From positions 1 through 44,161 of the forward strand of contig CAJXWQ010000013.1 in the NCBI GenBank assembly GCA_913062605.1: a stretch of 44,161 bases of DNA, given 5' to 3'. The notes under the pieces were generated by a model. The model saw nothing but the letters and a program-made list of their open reading frames with translations. It did not search any database and was not told the DNA's origin. The stretch's first letter is position 1; each line of letters begins with the position of its first letter. A program made the position numbers and the translations under genes. Below, one piece after another: positions 15,571 to 24,644 of this stretch. Source of the DNA: an uncultured Cellvibrionales bacterium (GTDB lineage: Bacteria; Pseudomonadota; Gammaproteobacteria; Pseudomonadales; Porticoccaceae).

Positions 15571-16338
15571 ATGACAAAGAAAGAAACACATAAGACCAAT
15601 AATAATGATTGTGAATGGCTATTTGGTTTGCATGCGGTGCAGGCCATTCTTAAAACCTCAGCGAGCAAGGTTCAGGAGATACGGGTACAAAAAGGCAGAG
15701 ATGACCAGCGGCTGAAAAAAATTCTAAACTTGGCTGAGCAGCAGGAAATTCCCGTAACCTGGGTGCTTCGCTCTGATCTGGATTCACTGGCCAGTGGTCG
15801 ACATCAGGGAGTGGCCGCACTTTGTCAGGGTGCAGACGTTCAGGATGAGAATTACCTTTTTGAATTACTTGATCATATGGATCAGCCACCTCTCTTACTT
15901 GTCCTGGATGGCGTCACCGACCCCCATAACCTCGGGGCCTGTTTGCGTTCAGCGGATGCAGCTGGTGTTCATGCTGTGATTGCACCTAAAGATAATTCTG
16001 TAGGTATTACGCCTACGGTACAAAAGGTCGCCTGTGGTGCAGCGGAGACAGTACCACTGGTGGTGGTCACCAATCTTTCTCGAACCCTAAAACAACTGCA
16101 ACAACAAGGGTTGTGGATTGTGGGCACCGCTGGTGAGACCGAGCAGCTGGTCTATGATGTTGACCTCAAAGGCCCATTGGCGCTGGTGATGGGGGCAGAA
16201 GAGAAAGGTTTGCGGCGCCTCACGCGAGAATACTGTGATCTATTGGTCAAGCTGCCTATGGCGGGGTCGGTGAGTAGTCTCAATGTGTCTGTTGCCACTG
16301 GCATCTGTTTGTTTGAAGCAGTACGCCAAAGACAGTAG
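15571..16338 (+). CDS. rlmB: 23S rRNA (guanosine-2'-O-)-methyltransferase
   Basis: 255 residues. It has an N-terminal substrate-binding domain (GLHAVQAIL) and a SpoU/TrmH knotted methyltransferase domain with motif 1 LDGVTDPHNLGACLRSADA, motif 2 VMGAEEKGLRRL and motif 3 LPMAGSVSSLNVSVATG. It methylates the ribose of G2251 in 23S rRNA using S-adenosylmethionine. The ATG at 15571 is chosen over an overlapping TTG three bases upstream. It is 34 bp downstream of rnr and likely cotranscribed. Confidence 0.96.
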   Translation: MTKKETHKTNNNDCEWLFGLHAVQAILKTSASKVQEIRVQKGRDDQRLKKILNLAEQQEIPVTWVLRSDLDSLASGRHQGVAALCQGADVQDENYLFELLDHMDQPPLLLVLDGVTDPHNLGACLRSADAAGVHAVIAPKDNSVGITPTVQKVACGAAETVPLVVVTNLSRTLKQLQQQGLWIVGTAGETEQLVYDVDLKGPLALVMGAEEKGLRRLTREYCDLLVKLPMAGSVSSLNVSVATGICLFEAVRQRQ

Positions 16339-16431
16339 TAAAAACGATAACGTACAGCACAAGCCACGATAGGGATAAGAGAAATCAAACACGGCAAAGT
16401 AATTAAAGACAGGGTTATCCAGAACAACCAG

Positions 16432-17064
16432 GTGGCAACCCAGAACCTTGTAGTAAATTTGCCTAATGTGATCAGTGCCATCAGGGTGGCATTAGTCCCT
16501 GTTCTGGTTCTCTTAGCCATTGAGAAAAAAGCGGATATCTTTTTGTGGGTGCTGGCGTTCTCACTATTTACTGATGCAATTGATGGCTATTTGGCGCGTC
16601 GCTTGGGGCAGGTCACCGAATTCGGTACCCGACTCGACAGCTGGGCAGATTTAATTACCTATGCCGTTATGTTGTTGGGCTTGAAACTGATTTGGCCGGA
16701 GACGTTTGAGCGAGAGTCGAGCTACTTAGTCTTTGCCTTTAGTTCATGGATTGTACCGTTGCTAGTGTGCTTGATGAGGTTTCATTGTTTTCCCAGTTAC
16801 CACACGCTAGCGGCTAAAATTGCCGCTATCAGTATCGCTCCTGCTTATTTTGTTGCTGCCGTTTGGGACCACTCTCTCATGTTCCGTGCGGTATTATTAT
16901 TCTATCTCTGGGTGGCGCTGGAGCAGGTAATTATCACGTCGATTCTGCCTCGTTGGCAGGGAGATATCATTGGTTTCTGGCAGGCAGCAGCCATTGCACG
17001 TGGAGCGCATAGTGATGGGCAGACTGAGTATCAATCCAGCCTGCCCGATAACGCTCAACAATAA
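16432..17064 (+). CDS. CDP-alcohol phosphatidyltransferase family membrane protein
   Basis: 210 residues, five to six membrane helices. The diagnostic DGxxARx8GxxxDxxxD motif is complete: DGYLARRLGQ, then FGTRLDSWAD (about residues 51-73). This family makes phospholipids by moving a phosphatidyl group from a CDP-activated lipid to an alcohol. The exact acceptor (glycerol phosphate, inositol-type or other) is not readable here. The best start is a GTG at 16432 with a distant AGGG, so the true N-terminus is uncertain. The last 30 residues are hydrophilic. It lies between rlmB and the ribosomal operon. Confidence 0.88.
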   Translation: MATQNLVVNLPNVISAIRVALVPVLVLLAIEKKADIFLWVLAFSLFTDAIDGYLARRLGQVTEFGTRLDSWADLITYAVMLLGLKLIWPETFERESSYLVFAFSSWIVPLLVCLMRFHCFPSYHTLAAKIAAISIAPAYFVAAVWDHSLMFRAVLLFYLWVALEQVIITSILPRWQGDIIGFWQAAAIARGAHSDGQTEYQSSLPDNAQQ

Positions 17065-17079
17065 AGGTTACTTAAGTGA

Positions 17080-17244
17080 CTACTTAAATACGCAGTGTTT
17101 GGCGAAGTCGCCAGCTTCGTTTGCGGACCAATCGCCTTTTGGCTTTTCTTTCATATCTGTACACCAGGCATCGCTGCCCACTTTAGTGCAACCTGCCAAA
17201 GATAGAACAAATATTGTGGCGAGTAATAACGAAAGTTTTTTCAT
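17080..17244 (-). CDS. DUF3012 small lipoprotein
   Basis: 54 residues. The ATG at 17244 follows a strong AAGGAG; in-frame upstream codons are not needed. A signal peptide (KKLSLLLATIFVLSLAGC) has the lipobox LAGC, so the mature protein starts with a lipidated Cys. The rest, VGSDAWCTDMKEKPKGDW then EAGDFAKHCVF, matches the DUF3012 pattern with two conserved Cys. Function unknown; presumably anchored in the outer membrane, since the residue after Cys is Thr rather than Asp. It converges with the CDP-alcohol transferase gene. Confidence 0.88.
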   Translation of the reverse strand: MKKLSLLLATIFVLSLAGCTKVGSDAWCTDMKEKPKGDWSANEAGDFAKHCVFK

Positions 17245-17336
17245 TTTCTTCTCCTTGAAAGTAAGTACCATTTTTAGTGGGCTCATCATAGCTTGTTCTT
17301 AGTGGGGCATATACTGAAAAACCCTGTGTTTTCGAC

Positions 17337-17365
17337 TTGAAATACCCCCCTTATCCCCGTAAAAT
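17337..17365 (+). promoter_or_regulatory. Probable sigma-70 promoter of the rpsF operon
   Basis: TTGAAA (17337-17342) and TAAAAT (17360-17365) are separated by 17 bp, upstream of rpsF and its structured leader. Confidence 0.6.
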
Positions 17366-17395
17366 GCGCGCCCTTGATCCCTATTGGGTCAATAA

Positions 17396-17442
17396 CTCCT
17401 TGTTGCATCGCATAGGGCGAGCAACTACTAACCCGTGAGGAG
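17396..17442 (+). promoter_or_regulatory. S6:S18 ribosomal leader motif
   Basis: In the rpsF leader CTCCT (17396-17400) pairs with AGGAG (17438-17442), and GTTGC (17402-17406) with GCAAC (17421-17425), leaving a 12-base bulge that contains CCG (17433-17435). This is the two-helix, CCG-bulge arrangement described for S6:S18 autoregulation, which mimics the 16S rRNA binding site. The outer stem sequesters the rpsF ribosome binding site. The call is by eye, without a covariance search. Confidence 0.7.
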
Positions 17443-17447
17443 GCACA

Positions 17448-17981
17448 ATGCGTCACTACGAAATCGTATTTATGGTTCACCCGGACCAAAGCGAACAGGT
17501 CCCGGGCATGATTGAGCGTTACACCACTACCATTGCTGGTGGTGAGGGTAAGGTTCATCGTCTAGAAGATTGGGGCCGCCGTCATTTGGCATACCCTATC
17601 AACAAAATTCACAAAGCCCACTATGTGCTGATGAACGTTGAATGTGGTCAGGATGTATTGGATGAGCTGAATTCCAATTTCCGTTACAACGATGCAGTTA
17701 TTCGCAGCGCTGTATTTAGCGAATCAGAAGCAATCACTACTGAGTCTTATATCATGAAGGCTGAGAAGGCTGAAAAGTCTGAAAGGTCTGGGCGTCGTGA
17801 TCATCGTACCGAGGAAAAGCCTAGGCGCGAAGAGCGTGCTGAAGCCAAGCCCGAAAGTGCTGCGAGCGAAGCTCAGGAAGCACCTGTAGCCTCAGAAGAA
17901 GCAGTCGCTGAAGCCCCAGTAGAAGAAGTTGCTGCACCGGTAGAAAAAACTACCGATGAAACCGCGGAAAAAGGGGAATAA
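17448..17981 (+). CDS. rpsF: 30S ribosomal protein S6 with long acidic tail
   Basis: 177 residues. The first about 100 form the S6 fold ([20 protein letters not shown], then [20 protein letters not shown]). The remaining about 70 are Glu/Ala/Lys-rich and low complexity, ending in TDETAEKGE, longer than the E. coli tail. S6 binds 16S rRNA together with S18. It has a strong GAGGAGG site, itself part of the leader helix. It begins the operon rpsF-rpsR-DUF2232-rplI. Confidence 0.98.
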   Translation: MRHYEIVFMVHPDQSEQVPGMIERYTTTIAGGEGKVHRLEDWGRRHLAYPINKIHKAHYVLMNVECGQDVLDELNSNFRYNDAVIRSAVFSESEAITTESYIMKAEKAEKSERSGRRDHRTEEKPRREERAEAKPESAASEAQEAPVASEEAVAEAPVEEVAAPVEKTTDETAEKGE

Positions 17982-17984
17982 TTC

Positions 17985-18212
17985 ATGGCTCGTTTTAATC
18001 GTCGTCGTAAGTTTTGCCGTTTTAGTCAGGAAGGTGCTGCCGAGATCGATTACAAAGATCTGGATATGCTGAAGCAGTATGTTTCTGAAACTGGAAAAAT
18101 CGTACCGAGTCGTATTACCGGTACTAAAGCCAAATACCAACGCCAGCTGGCAACCGCTGTTAAACGCGCTCGCTTCCTGGCTCTGCTGCCCTACACGGAC
18201 AGCCACAAGTAA
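17985..18212 (+). CDS. rpsR: 30S ribosomal protein S18
   Basis: 75 residues, the normal length. [33 protein letters not shown], then [17 protein letters not shown] and the C-terminal [10 protein letters not shown] are signature S18 segments. It begins 3 bp after rpsF, implying coupled translation. It heterodimerises with S6 on the small-subunit platform and is part of the autoregulatory complex. Confidence 0.99.
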   Translation: MARFNRRRKFCRFSQEGAAEIDYKDLDMLKQYVSETGKIVPSRITGTKAKYQRQLATAVKRARFLALLPYTDSHK

Positions 18213-18231
18213 TTTATAGATAGGCCTCGTG

Positions 18232-19089
18232 ATGCGCGCCCTAGCTGAATTTATTATGCGTGGGCGTCTACAGGCTGCCCTAGTAGCACTTTTTGGTAGT
18301 TTAGTGCCACTGGTTAGTCCGGCTGCTATCAGTCTGGTGACTCTGAGTAAGGGGTTGTCAGAGGGAGCGTTAGTCATGCTTTGGGCGCTGTTGCCGTTGC
18401 TGATGACATTTTACTATGTCAGCGACCTCAGCCCGATGATTACACTCTCTTCCATTGCTGGATTGATAGTAGTATTGGCTGCGTCGGAACTCTTGAGGTT
18501 GAGTGCTTCGTGGTCTCGCACACTGATTTTTATTTTGGTTGTCAGTGGGCTTGCAGCAACGGTGCTCAATGTCCTGTTTACTGAGCAGGCAAATGCACTT
18601 GAGCTGGTTGTTGCCAATCTGTTTAGTCAGGTGCAACAGGAACAAGAGAGTGCGTTTGTACCAGGTCGAACCTTTTTGTTGGGTGTCATTGGTTATGTGA
18701 TTGCGCTAACCTCGGTTGTTTGTCTGGTGTTAGGTCGCTGGTGGCAGGCAATGCTTTGTAACCCTGGTGGGTTTCAGTTGGAATTCCACCAGTTACGCTT
18801 TGAGCCGGTGTCGGCAGCCGCTCTGTTTGTTGGTGTAGCTGCTTGTTACTTTGCCCCTCATGAGTATTCGAGTTGGGCCGGGTTATTGGGATTGCCGCTA
18901 TTGTTGGGCGGCATCGCATTAGTGCACTACGCAGTGGCATTTTATCAACTTGGTGGCCATTGGTTAGCAATTTTTTATGTGGGGCTGTTTATGGTTGGCC
19001 CCCTGAGTTTGATACTGGTTGGGTTAGGTTTGCTCGACAGTGTTATGAATATACGTTCACGACTGGCAAGGCGTCCAAAAGGACCCTGA
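18232..19089 (+). CDS. DUF2232 multi-pass membrane protein
   Basis: 285 residues, about eight hydrophobic segments (for example AALVALFGSLVPLVSPAAIS, LLPLLMTFYYVSDLSPMI, LLGLPLLLGGIALVHYAVAF). It belongs to the YybS-like DUF2232 family that is regularly encoded between rpsR and rplI in pseudomonads and relatives; its function is not known. The ATG at 18232 is preferred over the GTG immediately before it. It starts 19 bp after rpsR and is therefore within the ribosomal operon. Confidence 0.88.
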   Translation: MRALAEFIMRGRLQAALVALFGSLVPLVSPAAISLVTLSKGLSEGALVMLWALLPLLMTFYYVSDLSPMITLSSIAGLIVVLAASELLRLSASWSRTLIFILVVSGLAATVLNVLFTEQANALELVVANLFSQVQQEQESAFVPGRTFLLGVIGYVIALTSVVCLVLGRWWQAMLCNPGGFQLEFHQLRFEPVSAAALFVGVAACYFAPHEYSSWAGLLGLPLLLGGIALVHYAVAFYQLGGHWLAIFYVGLFMVGPLSLILVGLGLLDSVMNIRSRLARRPKGP

Positions 19090-19163
19090 ATTCAGCGGGG
19101 CAAATTGGTTTAACTATTGATTAGCTAAACTATTTATTGATTTAACAAGAGAGGAAATCCGAG

Positions 19164-19613
19164 ATGGAAGTTATTCTTCTGGAAAAAGTCGGCAAGCTCG
19201 GCACTATCGGTGACAAGGTTAATGTTAAAGCTGGTTACGGTCGTAACTATCTGGTCCCAACGAACAAAGCAGTTTTTGCTACTGCTGCGAATTTGGCTGC
19301 ATTTGAAGCCCGTCGTGCGGAACTGGAAGCAGCTGCAGCAGAACAGCGTACAGCGGCTGAAGCTCGTGGAGCACAGTTGGCTGGTCTGGATACAATTACT
19401 ATCGCGGCTAACGCGGGTGATGAAGGCAAGCTGTTTGGCTCTATTGGTACTCAGGATATTGCAGATGCACTGACTGCTGCTGGTGCTGAAGTTGTTAAGA
19501 GTGAAGTGAAGCTGCCAGAAGGTGCGTTGCGTGAAATCGGTGAATATGACATTGATATTCAGCTGCACTCTGATGTGACACAAGCTATCAAGTTAGCCGT
19601 TGTTGCTGAATAA
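19164..19613 (+). CDS. rplI: 50S ribosomal protein L9
   Basis: 149 residues. The N-terminal L9 domain [19 protein letters not shown], then [16 protein letters not shown], is followed by a long Ala-rich connecting helix and the C-terminal rRNA-binding domain ending [15 protein letters not shown]. It binds 23S rRNA near the L1 stalk. A clear AGAGGAAA ribosome binding site precedes the ATG. It is the last gene before the terminator at 19662. Confidence 0.99.
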   Translation: MEVILLEKVGKLGTIGDKVNVKAGYGRNYLVPTNKAVFATAANLAAFEARRAELEAAAAEQRTAAEARGAQLAGLDTITIAANAGDEGKLFGSIGTQDIADALTAAGAEVVKSEVKLPEGALREIGEYDIDIQLHSDVTQAIKLAVVAE

Positions 19614-19661
19614 GTCGCTGAGTAATCTGGTAGTTTTTTGCCACGTCAAAATCGGTACAAT

Positions 19662-19695
19662 ACGGCACTGCACTTAATGTGACAGTGCCGTTTTT
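19662..19695 (+). terminator. Rho-independent terminator after rplI
   Basis: ACGGCACTG (19662-19670) pairs with CAGTGCCGT (19683-19691), followed by a U run. It separates the ribosomal operon from dnaB. Confidence 0.88.
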
Positions 19696-19727
19696 ACAGG
19701 CGGCCGTTTTTTATAGGTGACAATGTG

Positions 19728-21089
19728 ATGGTTGAAGAGCGAGGTAGCGAGGAGCAGCAACTCCCTCATTCCGTTGAGGCTGAACAAGCCGTGCTTGGCG
19801 GGTTGATGCTGACTAATGACTCCTTCGATACAGTGGCCTCGGTCATTAGTGAAATCGATTTCTTCACACAAGATCACCAGCTGATCTTTCAGACCATGCG
19901 GTCTCTTTCTGACAACAGCAAACCACTGGATGTCATTACCCTTTCTGAAATTCTCCAAAATAATCAAGAGTTAGAGCAAGTAGGTGGGGCTGCCTATCTA
20001 GTCGAGCTGGCAAACAATACGCCCAGTTCGGCAAATATTGGTGCTTATGCCCAGATTGTTCTGGAGCGCTCAGTTATTCGGCAGCTCATTACAGCAGCCA
20101 GTGATATTGTTAAAAAAGGTTTTAACCCCCTTGGTTCCGACAGTAGTGCATTGCTGGCAGAAGCCGAACGAAAATTGTCCGATATTATTGAGAATCGCCC
20201 AAAGCTGGGTGGTTTTCAAAATGTTAATAAATTGCTGTCAGATGCGATTAACCGTATCGATGAGCTGTTTAATAATGATGCCGATATCACGGGTCTTAGT
20301 ACGGGTTTTGCCGAGCTTGATGAGATGACATCTGGCTGGCAAAAATCCGATTTGGTGATTGTGGCTGGCCGTCCCTCTATGGGTAAAACCTCATTTGCCA
20401 TGAACATGGTGGAGCATGCGGTATTACATCAGGATAAACCGGTTCTGGTGTTTAGTCTGGAGATGCCAGCAAACCAACTGATGATACGGATGATGTCATC
20501 ATTGGGAAAAATAGATCAGACCAGAATGCGCAGCGGAAAGCTTAATGAAGATGATTGGCCCCGGTTGTCCAGTGCTGCCTCCCGCCTTAAGGATCGCCCT
20601 CTGTACATTGATGATACGGCGGGTATTACTCCTATGGGATTGAAGAATCAGGTAAGGCAGTTATCCCGTGAGCATGGTGAGCCTGGCTTGATCATGGTGG
20701 ACTACTTGCAGTTAATGAGCAGTAGTATACCTACAGAAAACCGCACCACTGAAATCACCCTGATTTCCCGGGAGTTAAAAACCATTGCTCGTGAGTTTAA
20801 TTGTCCCGTCGTCGCATTATCCCAGCTCAGTCGTAATTTAGAGCAGCGCCCCAACAAGCGGCCCATTAACTCTGATTTGAGAGAATCTGGTGCTATTGAG
20901 CAGGATGCGGACGTGATTGCCTTTATCTATCGTGATGAAGTGTATAACGAGGGCAGTGAGGACAAAGGGGTGGCAGAGATTATCCTCGGCAAGCAACGGA
21001 ATGGCCCCATTGGCACCTGTAAGCTCGCCTTTCTGGGTAAATATACTCGTTTCGAAAATCTCGCCCGAGATTACTTCGCTGACCAGTAG
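19728..21089 (+). CDS. dnaB: Replicative DNA helicase DnaB
   Basis: 453 residues. N-terminal domain begins [17 protein letters not shown]; RecA-like ATPase domain has Walker [14 protein letters not shown], Walker [23 protein letters not shown] and [11 protein letters not shown]. It is a hexameric 5'-3' helicase at the replication fork. No intein or insertion interrupts the usual insertion points. The ATG at 19728 is preferred to an overlapping GTG at 19725. Its position after rplI is conserved across many gammaproteobacteria. Confidence 0.98.
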   Translation: MVEERGSEEQQLPHSVEAEQAVLGGLMLTNDSFDTVASVISEIDFFTQDHQLIFQTMRSLSDNSKPLDVITLSEILQNNQELEQVGGAAYLVELANNTPSSANIGAYAQIVLERSVIRQLITAASDIVKKGFNPLGSDSSALLAEAERKLSDIIENRPKLGGFQNVNKLLSDAINRIDELFNNDADITGLSTGFAELDEMTSGWQKSDLVIVAGRPSMGKTSFAMNMVEHAVLHQDKPVLVFSLEMPANQLMIRMMSSLGKIDQTRMRSGKLNEDDWPRLSSAASRLKDRPLYIDDTAGITPMGLKNQVRQLSREHGEPGLIMVDYLQLMSSSIPTENRTTEITLISRELKTIAREFNCPVVALSQLSRNLEQRPNKRPINSDLRESGAIEQDADVIAFIYRDEVYNEGSEDKGVAEIILGKQRNGPIGTCKLAFLGKYTRFENLARDYFADQ

Positions 21090-21105
21090 TTATTCGGGAT
21101 TCACT

Positions 21106-21951
21106 ATGCAGATTTTTCATACTATCCAGGGCCTACGAGATTCGTTGATGACAGCACGTCAACAGGGCAAGCGTATTGGCTTTGTGCCCACTTTGGGCAA
21201 CTTACACGAAGCACATACCGAGTTGATAAAACGAGCGCAACAAACTAATGATGTGGTTGTGTGCTCTATTTTTGTCAACAGGCTTCAATTTGGTCTCAAT
21301 GAAGACTGGGACAAGTATCCTCGTACTTTTGAGGCTGATTGTGCCAAATTACGTGAGGTGGGTTGTGACTATTTATTTCATCCGGATGACAGTGAAATGT
21401 ACCCCAATGGTCTGGATACCCAAACTCGAGTAATCTGCTCAACCATGACAGATATGCTCTGTGGTGCCAGTCGCCCGGGTCACTTTGAAGGTGTGACAAC
21501 CATTGTGTCGAAACTCTTCAATATTGTGCAGCCGGATGAGTCGGTATTCGGTATTAAGGACTACCAGCAACTGGCGGTTATTCGTCGAATGTCTGAAGAC
21601 CTCTGTATACCGGTGGACATTATCGCAGCACCCATTCATCGGGAGCCCGATGGTTTGGCTATGAGCTCTCGTAATGGTTACCTGACGGCAGAAGAACGGC
21701 CCAAGGCGAATCAATTGAACAAGAGCCTTAACTGGGTTGTCGAACAGATTAGGTTAGGTGGCAGAGACTTTGTTGCCTTGGAGCAGGAAGCCAACCGACA
21801 AATTGAATCGGTGGGCTTCAAACCGGATTACATCACTGTCTGTAACAGTAAAACACTGGAAATGGCCGCAGTGGATGATGAACATATTACCGTCCTGGGT
21901 GCGATGTACGCCACCGCAGCGCGGTTGATTGACAATATTTCCTTGGATTAA
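21106..21951 (+). CDS. panC: Pantothenate synthetase (variant active-site motif)
   Basis: 281 residues. The frame is open far upstream, but the ATG at 21106 gives the family N-terminus ([12 protein letters not shown]). It condenses pantoate with beta-alanine using ATP. His34 and His37 of the nucleotide-binding signature are kept, but the canonical PTMG-x-LHxGH reads [10 protein letters not shown]: Met30 becomes Leu and the Gly before the second His becomes Ala. The FVNP site reads FVNRLQF, with Gln61 kept. GIKDYQQ and [13 protein letters not shown] are normal. It is 16 bp after dnaB and precedes panD, together a beta-alanine/pantothenate pair. Activity is probable but the substitutions are unusual. 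Confidence 0.9.
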   Translation: MQIFHTIQGLRDSLMTARQQGKRIGFVPTLGNLHEAHTELIKRAQQTNDVVVCSIFVNRLQFGLNEDWDKYPRTFEADCAKLREVGCDYLFHPDDSEMYPNGLDTQTRVICSTMTDMLCGASRPGHFEGVTTIVSKLFNIVQPDESVFGIKDYQQLAVIRRMSEDLCIPVDIIAAPIHREPDGLAMSSRNGYLTAEERPKANQLNKSLNWVVEQIRLGGRDFVALEQEANRQIESVGFKPDYITVCNSKTLEMAAVDDEHITVLGAMYATAARLIDNISLD

Positions 21952-21994
21952 GTGTTCCCTTGGATAAGCGTTTCCCTGAATTAGAGGAAGAACT

Positions 21995-22375
21995 ATGTTG
22001 AGCACCCTGCTTAAAGGCAAGTTGCATATGGGCACAGTGACTCATGCAGAACTCTGGTATGACGGCTCTTGTGCCATTGATGCTGATTTGATTGATCTGG
22101 CCGGACTGAAAGAGTTTGAGCAAATTGATATCTATAACGTCAACAATGGTGAAAGGATTACTACCTATATCATTCGTGGGGAACCTGGTTCTGGCATTAT
22201 TTCGATGAATGGTGCCGCTGCACGTAAATGCCAAGTTGGTGACCAGGTCATTATTGCCACCTATGCACAATATACTGAAGAAGAAATGGCTACTCACAAG
22301 CCAAAGTTGGTCTACCTTAACCCTGACAATACGGTTGAACGGGCCTCGAATACCATACCCGTACAGGCAGCCTGA
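21995..22375 (+). CDS. panD: Aspartate 1-decarboxylase
   Basis: 126 residues. Aspartate is decarboxylated to beta-alanine, the partner substrate of panC. The pyruvoyl-forming cleavage site YDGSCAID places Gly24-Ser25 as in E. coli, and Lys9 of KGKLH is retained. [17 protein letters not shown] and IPVQAA match the family end. The ATG at 21995 follows GAGGAAG. It lies 43 bp after panC in the same operon. panB is not in the window. Confidence 0.96.
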   Translation: MLSTLLKGKLHMGTVTHAELWYDGSCAIDADLIDLAGLKEFEQIDIYNVNNGERITTYIIRGEPGSGIISMNGAAARKCQVGDQVIIATYAQYTEEEMATHKPKLVYLNPDNTVERASNTIPVQAA

Positions 22376-22472
22376 GGGCCATTTGAAGCATAAGTGAAAG
22401 TTCTGATCTTGTGTTTTACGAAGATATTATTGAGTCATCCATTTTGTTCATGGGCCACTGTAATTTTAGGAT

Positions 22473-22503
22473 AAAAAAAAGCCGGTAGTGTCTATCTACC
22501 GGC
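22473..22503 (-). terminator. Terminator of the prpE-like gene
   Basis: GCCGGTAG (22481-22488) pairs with CTACCGGC (22496-22503) around a 7-base loop. Eight A residues at 22473-22480 form the U-tract of a minus-strand transcript. It separates the convergent panD and prpE-like genes. Confidence 0.88.
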
Positions 22504-22537
22504 AAAGTTACTGGGGTATAAACTTGCTATTAATACT

Positions 22538-24442
22538 TCAGGCAGTGGATGCTTGCAGGGTTTTAATGGCACCCTCTATCTCGACGAGACTCTCTGGGTC
22601 ATCAATTGTTGAGGGTACCGAGTAAGGTTTTCCATCTGCAATTTGGCGCATGGTACGGCGCAGAATTTTGCCAGACCGTGTTTTTGGAAGACGCTGTACT
22701 ACCACCGACTTTTCGCAACAACCAATAGCACCAATTTTCTCTCGAACCATTTGCTTGAGCTCTTGTACCAAGACCTCTTCATCAATATTTATGCCATCCT
22801 TGAGTACAACTAACCCCATTGGCAACTGGCCTTTCAATTGATCTTCAACACCAATAACGGCGCATTCAGCTACGGCCGGATGAGAACCTACGATTTCTTC
22901 CATTCGTCCCGTAGACAGCCTGTGTCCAGCCACATTTATAACATCATCACAACGGCCCATGACAAAGAGGTAGTTATCCTCATCGAGAAAACCTTCATCG
23001 CCAGTGAGGTAATAACCGGCGTAGGTGCTGAGATAACCTTTTTCAAATCTCGCATGATTGCCCCATATGGTTGTTAGCGTACCAGGAGGTAGAGGCAGCT
23101 TAATCGCTATATTGCCATGTGTACCTTGAGATACTGATTCACCTTCTTCATTTAGAATACTGACCTGATAACCGGGCATAGGCACTGTAGCCGAACCGGC
23201 TTTGCTCGGTAGTGCTCCAATGCCTACGGGATTTCCGGCAATAGCCCAGGCTGTTTCTGTTTGCCACCAGTGGTCAATAATAGGTAAACCAGTTTTATTG
23301 TGCAGCCATTCATAGGTTGTTGGATCCAACCGTTCCCCGGCAAGATAGATACGTTCGAGTTTAGACAGGTCATAGTTACCTAGGCCTTCAGCTTCAGGAT
23401 CTTCTTTGCGTACAGCCCTGAATGCTGTAGGAGCAGTGAACATGGTTTTGACACCATATTCAGCGCAAACTCGCCAAAAGGCGCTGGCATCTGGTGTTCT
23501 TACGGGTTTCCCTTCATAGAGTATCGTTGTGCAACCGGTCAGTAGTGGTGCATAAACGATGTAGGAGTGTCCCACCACCCAGCCCACATCTGAGGCGGCC
23601 CAGTACACATCACCTGGGCTGACATCGTAGACAGTTTCCATGCTATAGCGCATCGCGACAGCATGGCCTCCATTATCACGGACTACGCCTTTGGGCTTCC
23701 CCGTAGTACCCGAGGTGTAAAGGATATACAGCGGGTCTGAGCCCTTTACCGATACGGGTTCAGCGGGCGTGGCTGTGGCGTTCAGCGATACCCAGTCGAG
23801 ATCACGTTCGTGTAGCATTTCAGCCTGACATTCGGGTCGCTGCAATAGCACGACATTTTGGGGTTTGTAGGTGGCGATTTTTATGGCTTCGTCAACTAGA
23901 GGCTTGTAAGGGATCACCTTACTCACTTCGATTCCACAGGATGCTGTGACAATAACCTTGGGTTGGGCGTCGTCAATACGGACAGCCAGCTCATCTGCGG
24001 CAAAACCGCCGAAGACTACTGAGTGAATTGCTCCAAGTCGTGCACAGGCAAGCATGGCAATCACAGCTTCTGGCACCATTGGCATATAGATTACCACCCG
24101 ATTACCTTTGCTAACGCCAAGGTTTTGCAGTACACCAGCAAAAAGGGCGACTCGTTCTCTAAGTTCCAGATAGCTAAATGACATCTTGCTGTCGGTGACT
24201 GGCGAATCATAAATTAGGGCTGTTTGCTCTCCACGCCCTTGTTCAATGTGGTAATCAAGGCACAAGTAGCTGGTATTCAATTCACCGTCGGCATACCAAG
24301 AAAAATAATTATTCTCATCCCTACTAAGTATTATTTCTGGTTTTTTGTACCAGGCAATTAGTGAAGATTGTTTTTCCCAGAAGGTTTCAGGGGCATCCAG
24401 AAACGCTTGGTACTCAGTGGCGTAGGGATCTTTAACATTCAT
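22538..24442 (-). CDS. prpE: Propionyl-CoA synthetase-like acyl-CoA ligase
   Basis: 634 residues from the ATG at 24442; an in-frame TTG eight codons upstream is less likely. It is an ANL-superfamily enzyme with P-loop LYTSGTTGKPKGVVRD, WWQTETAWAIAG, GYYLTGDEG and the C-terminal RSGKILRRTMRQIA, whose Lys is the acetylation-controlled catalytic residue of this family. AWAIAGN after WWQTET and the N-terminus DPYATEYQAFLDAPETFW favour PrpE over Acs. It activates propionate (and possibly acetate) to the CoA thioester. It is divergent from the CrbS-like kinase, with tandem repeats in the shared promoter region. Confidence 0.88.
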   Translation of the reverse strand: MNVKDPYATEYQAFLDAPETFWEKQSSLIAWYKKPEIILSRDENNYFSWYADGELNTSYLCLDYHIEQGRGEQTALIYDSPVTDSKMSFSYLELRERVALFAGVLQNLGVSKGNRVVIYMPMVPEAVIAMLACARLGAIHSVVFGGFAADELAVRIDDAQPKVIVTASCGIEVSKVIPYKPLVDEAIKIATYKPQNVVLLQRPECQAEMLHERDLDWVSLNATATPAEPVSVKGSDPLYILYTSGTTGKPKGVVRDNGGHAVAMRYSMETVYDVSPGDVYWAASDVGWVVGHSYIVYAPLLTGCTTILYEGKPVRTPDASAFWRVCAEYGVKTMFTAPTAFRAVRKEDPEAEGLGNYDLSKLERIYLAGERLDPTTYEWLHNKTGLPIIDHWWQTETAWAIAGNPVGIGALPSKAGSATVPMPGYQVSILNEEGESVSQGTHGNIAIKLPLPPGTLTTIWGNHARFEKGYLSTYAGYYLTGDEGFLDEDNYLFVMGRCDDVINVAGHRLSTGRMEEIVGSHPAVAECAVIGVEDQLKGQLPMGLVVLKDGINIDEEVLVQELKQMVREKIGAIGCCEKSVVVQRLPKTRSGKILRRTMRQIADGKPYSVPSTIDDPESLVEIEGAIKTLQASTA

Positions 24443-24470
24443 TGTGGTTGCCGTTATGTAGGTCAATTTA

Positions 24471-24507
24471 TGGTTTAGTTTGGGTGAGTTTGGGTTAGTT
24501 GGGTGAG
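24471..24507. repeat. 10-bp tandem repeat in the prpE/crbS promoter
   Basis: TGGTTTAGTT, TGGGTGAGTT and TGGGTTAGTT follow one another at 24471-24500, with a partial fourth unit (GGGTGAG). One unit equals about one helical turn, so bound proteins would lie on one face. Confidence 0.65.
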
Positions 24508-24516
24508 GGGGACAAT

Positions 24517-24530
24517 TCGACCTAGGTGCA
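24517..24530. promoter_or_regulatory. GACC-GGT motif copy 1 (prpE/crbS promoter)
   Basis: TCGACCTAGGTGCA resembles the 15-bp words upstream of the porin (35494-35508) and of the symporter operon (36946-36960). Candidate binding site for the CrbR-like regulator. Confidence 0.35.
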
Positions 24531-24644
24531 ACATCATTCGCCTAGAGATAACTTGCAACCGGCTTGTAAATCGACCAATCTTGCTGATGTAGCGAGGGGA
24601 AATACCTTATAAGCACAATAATTTCACAACCTGTTCTGTTACTT

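Noticed and set aside
20917-21105. Upstream extension of the panC frame into dnaB
   Set aside because: It overlaps dnaB in another frame and the family start is at 21106.
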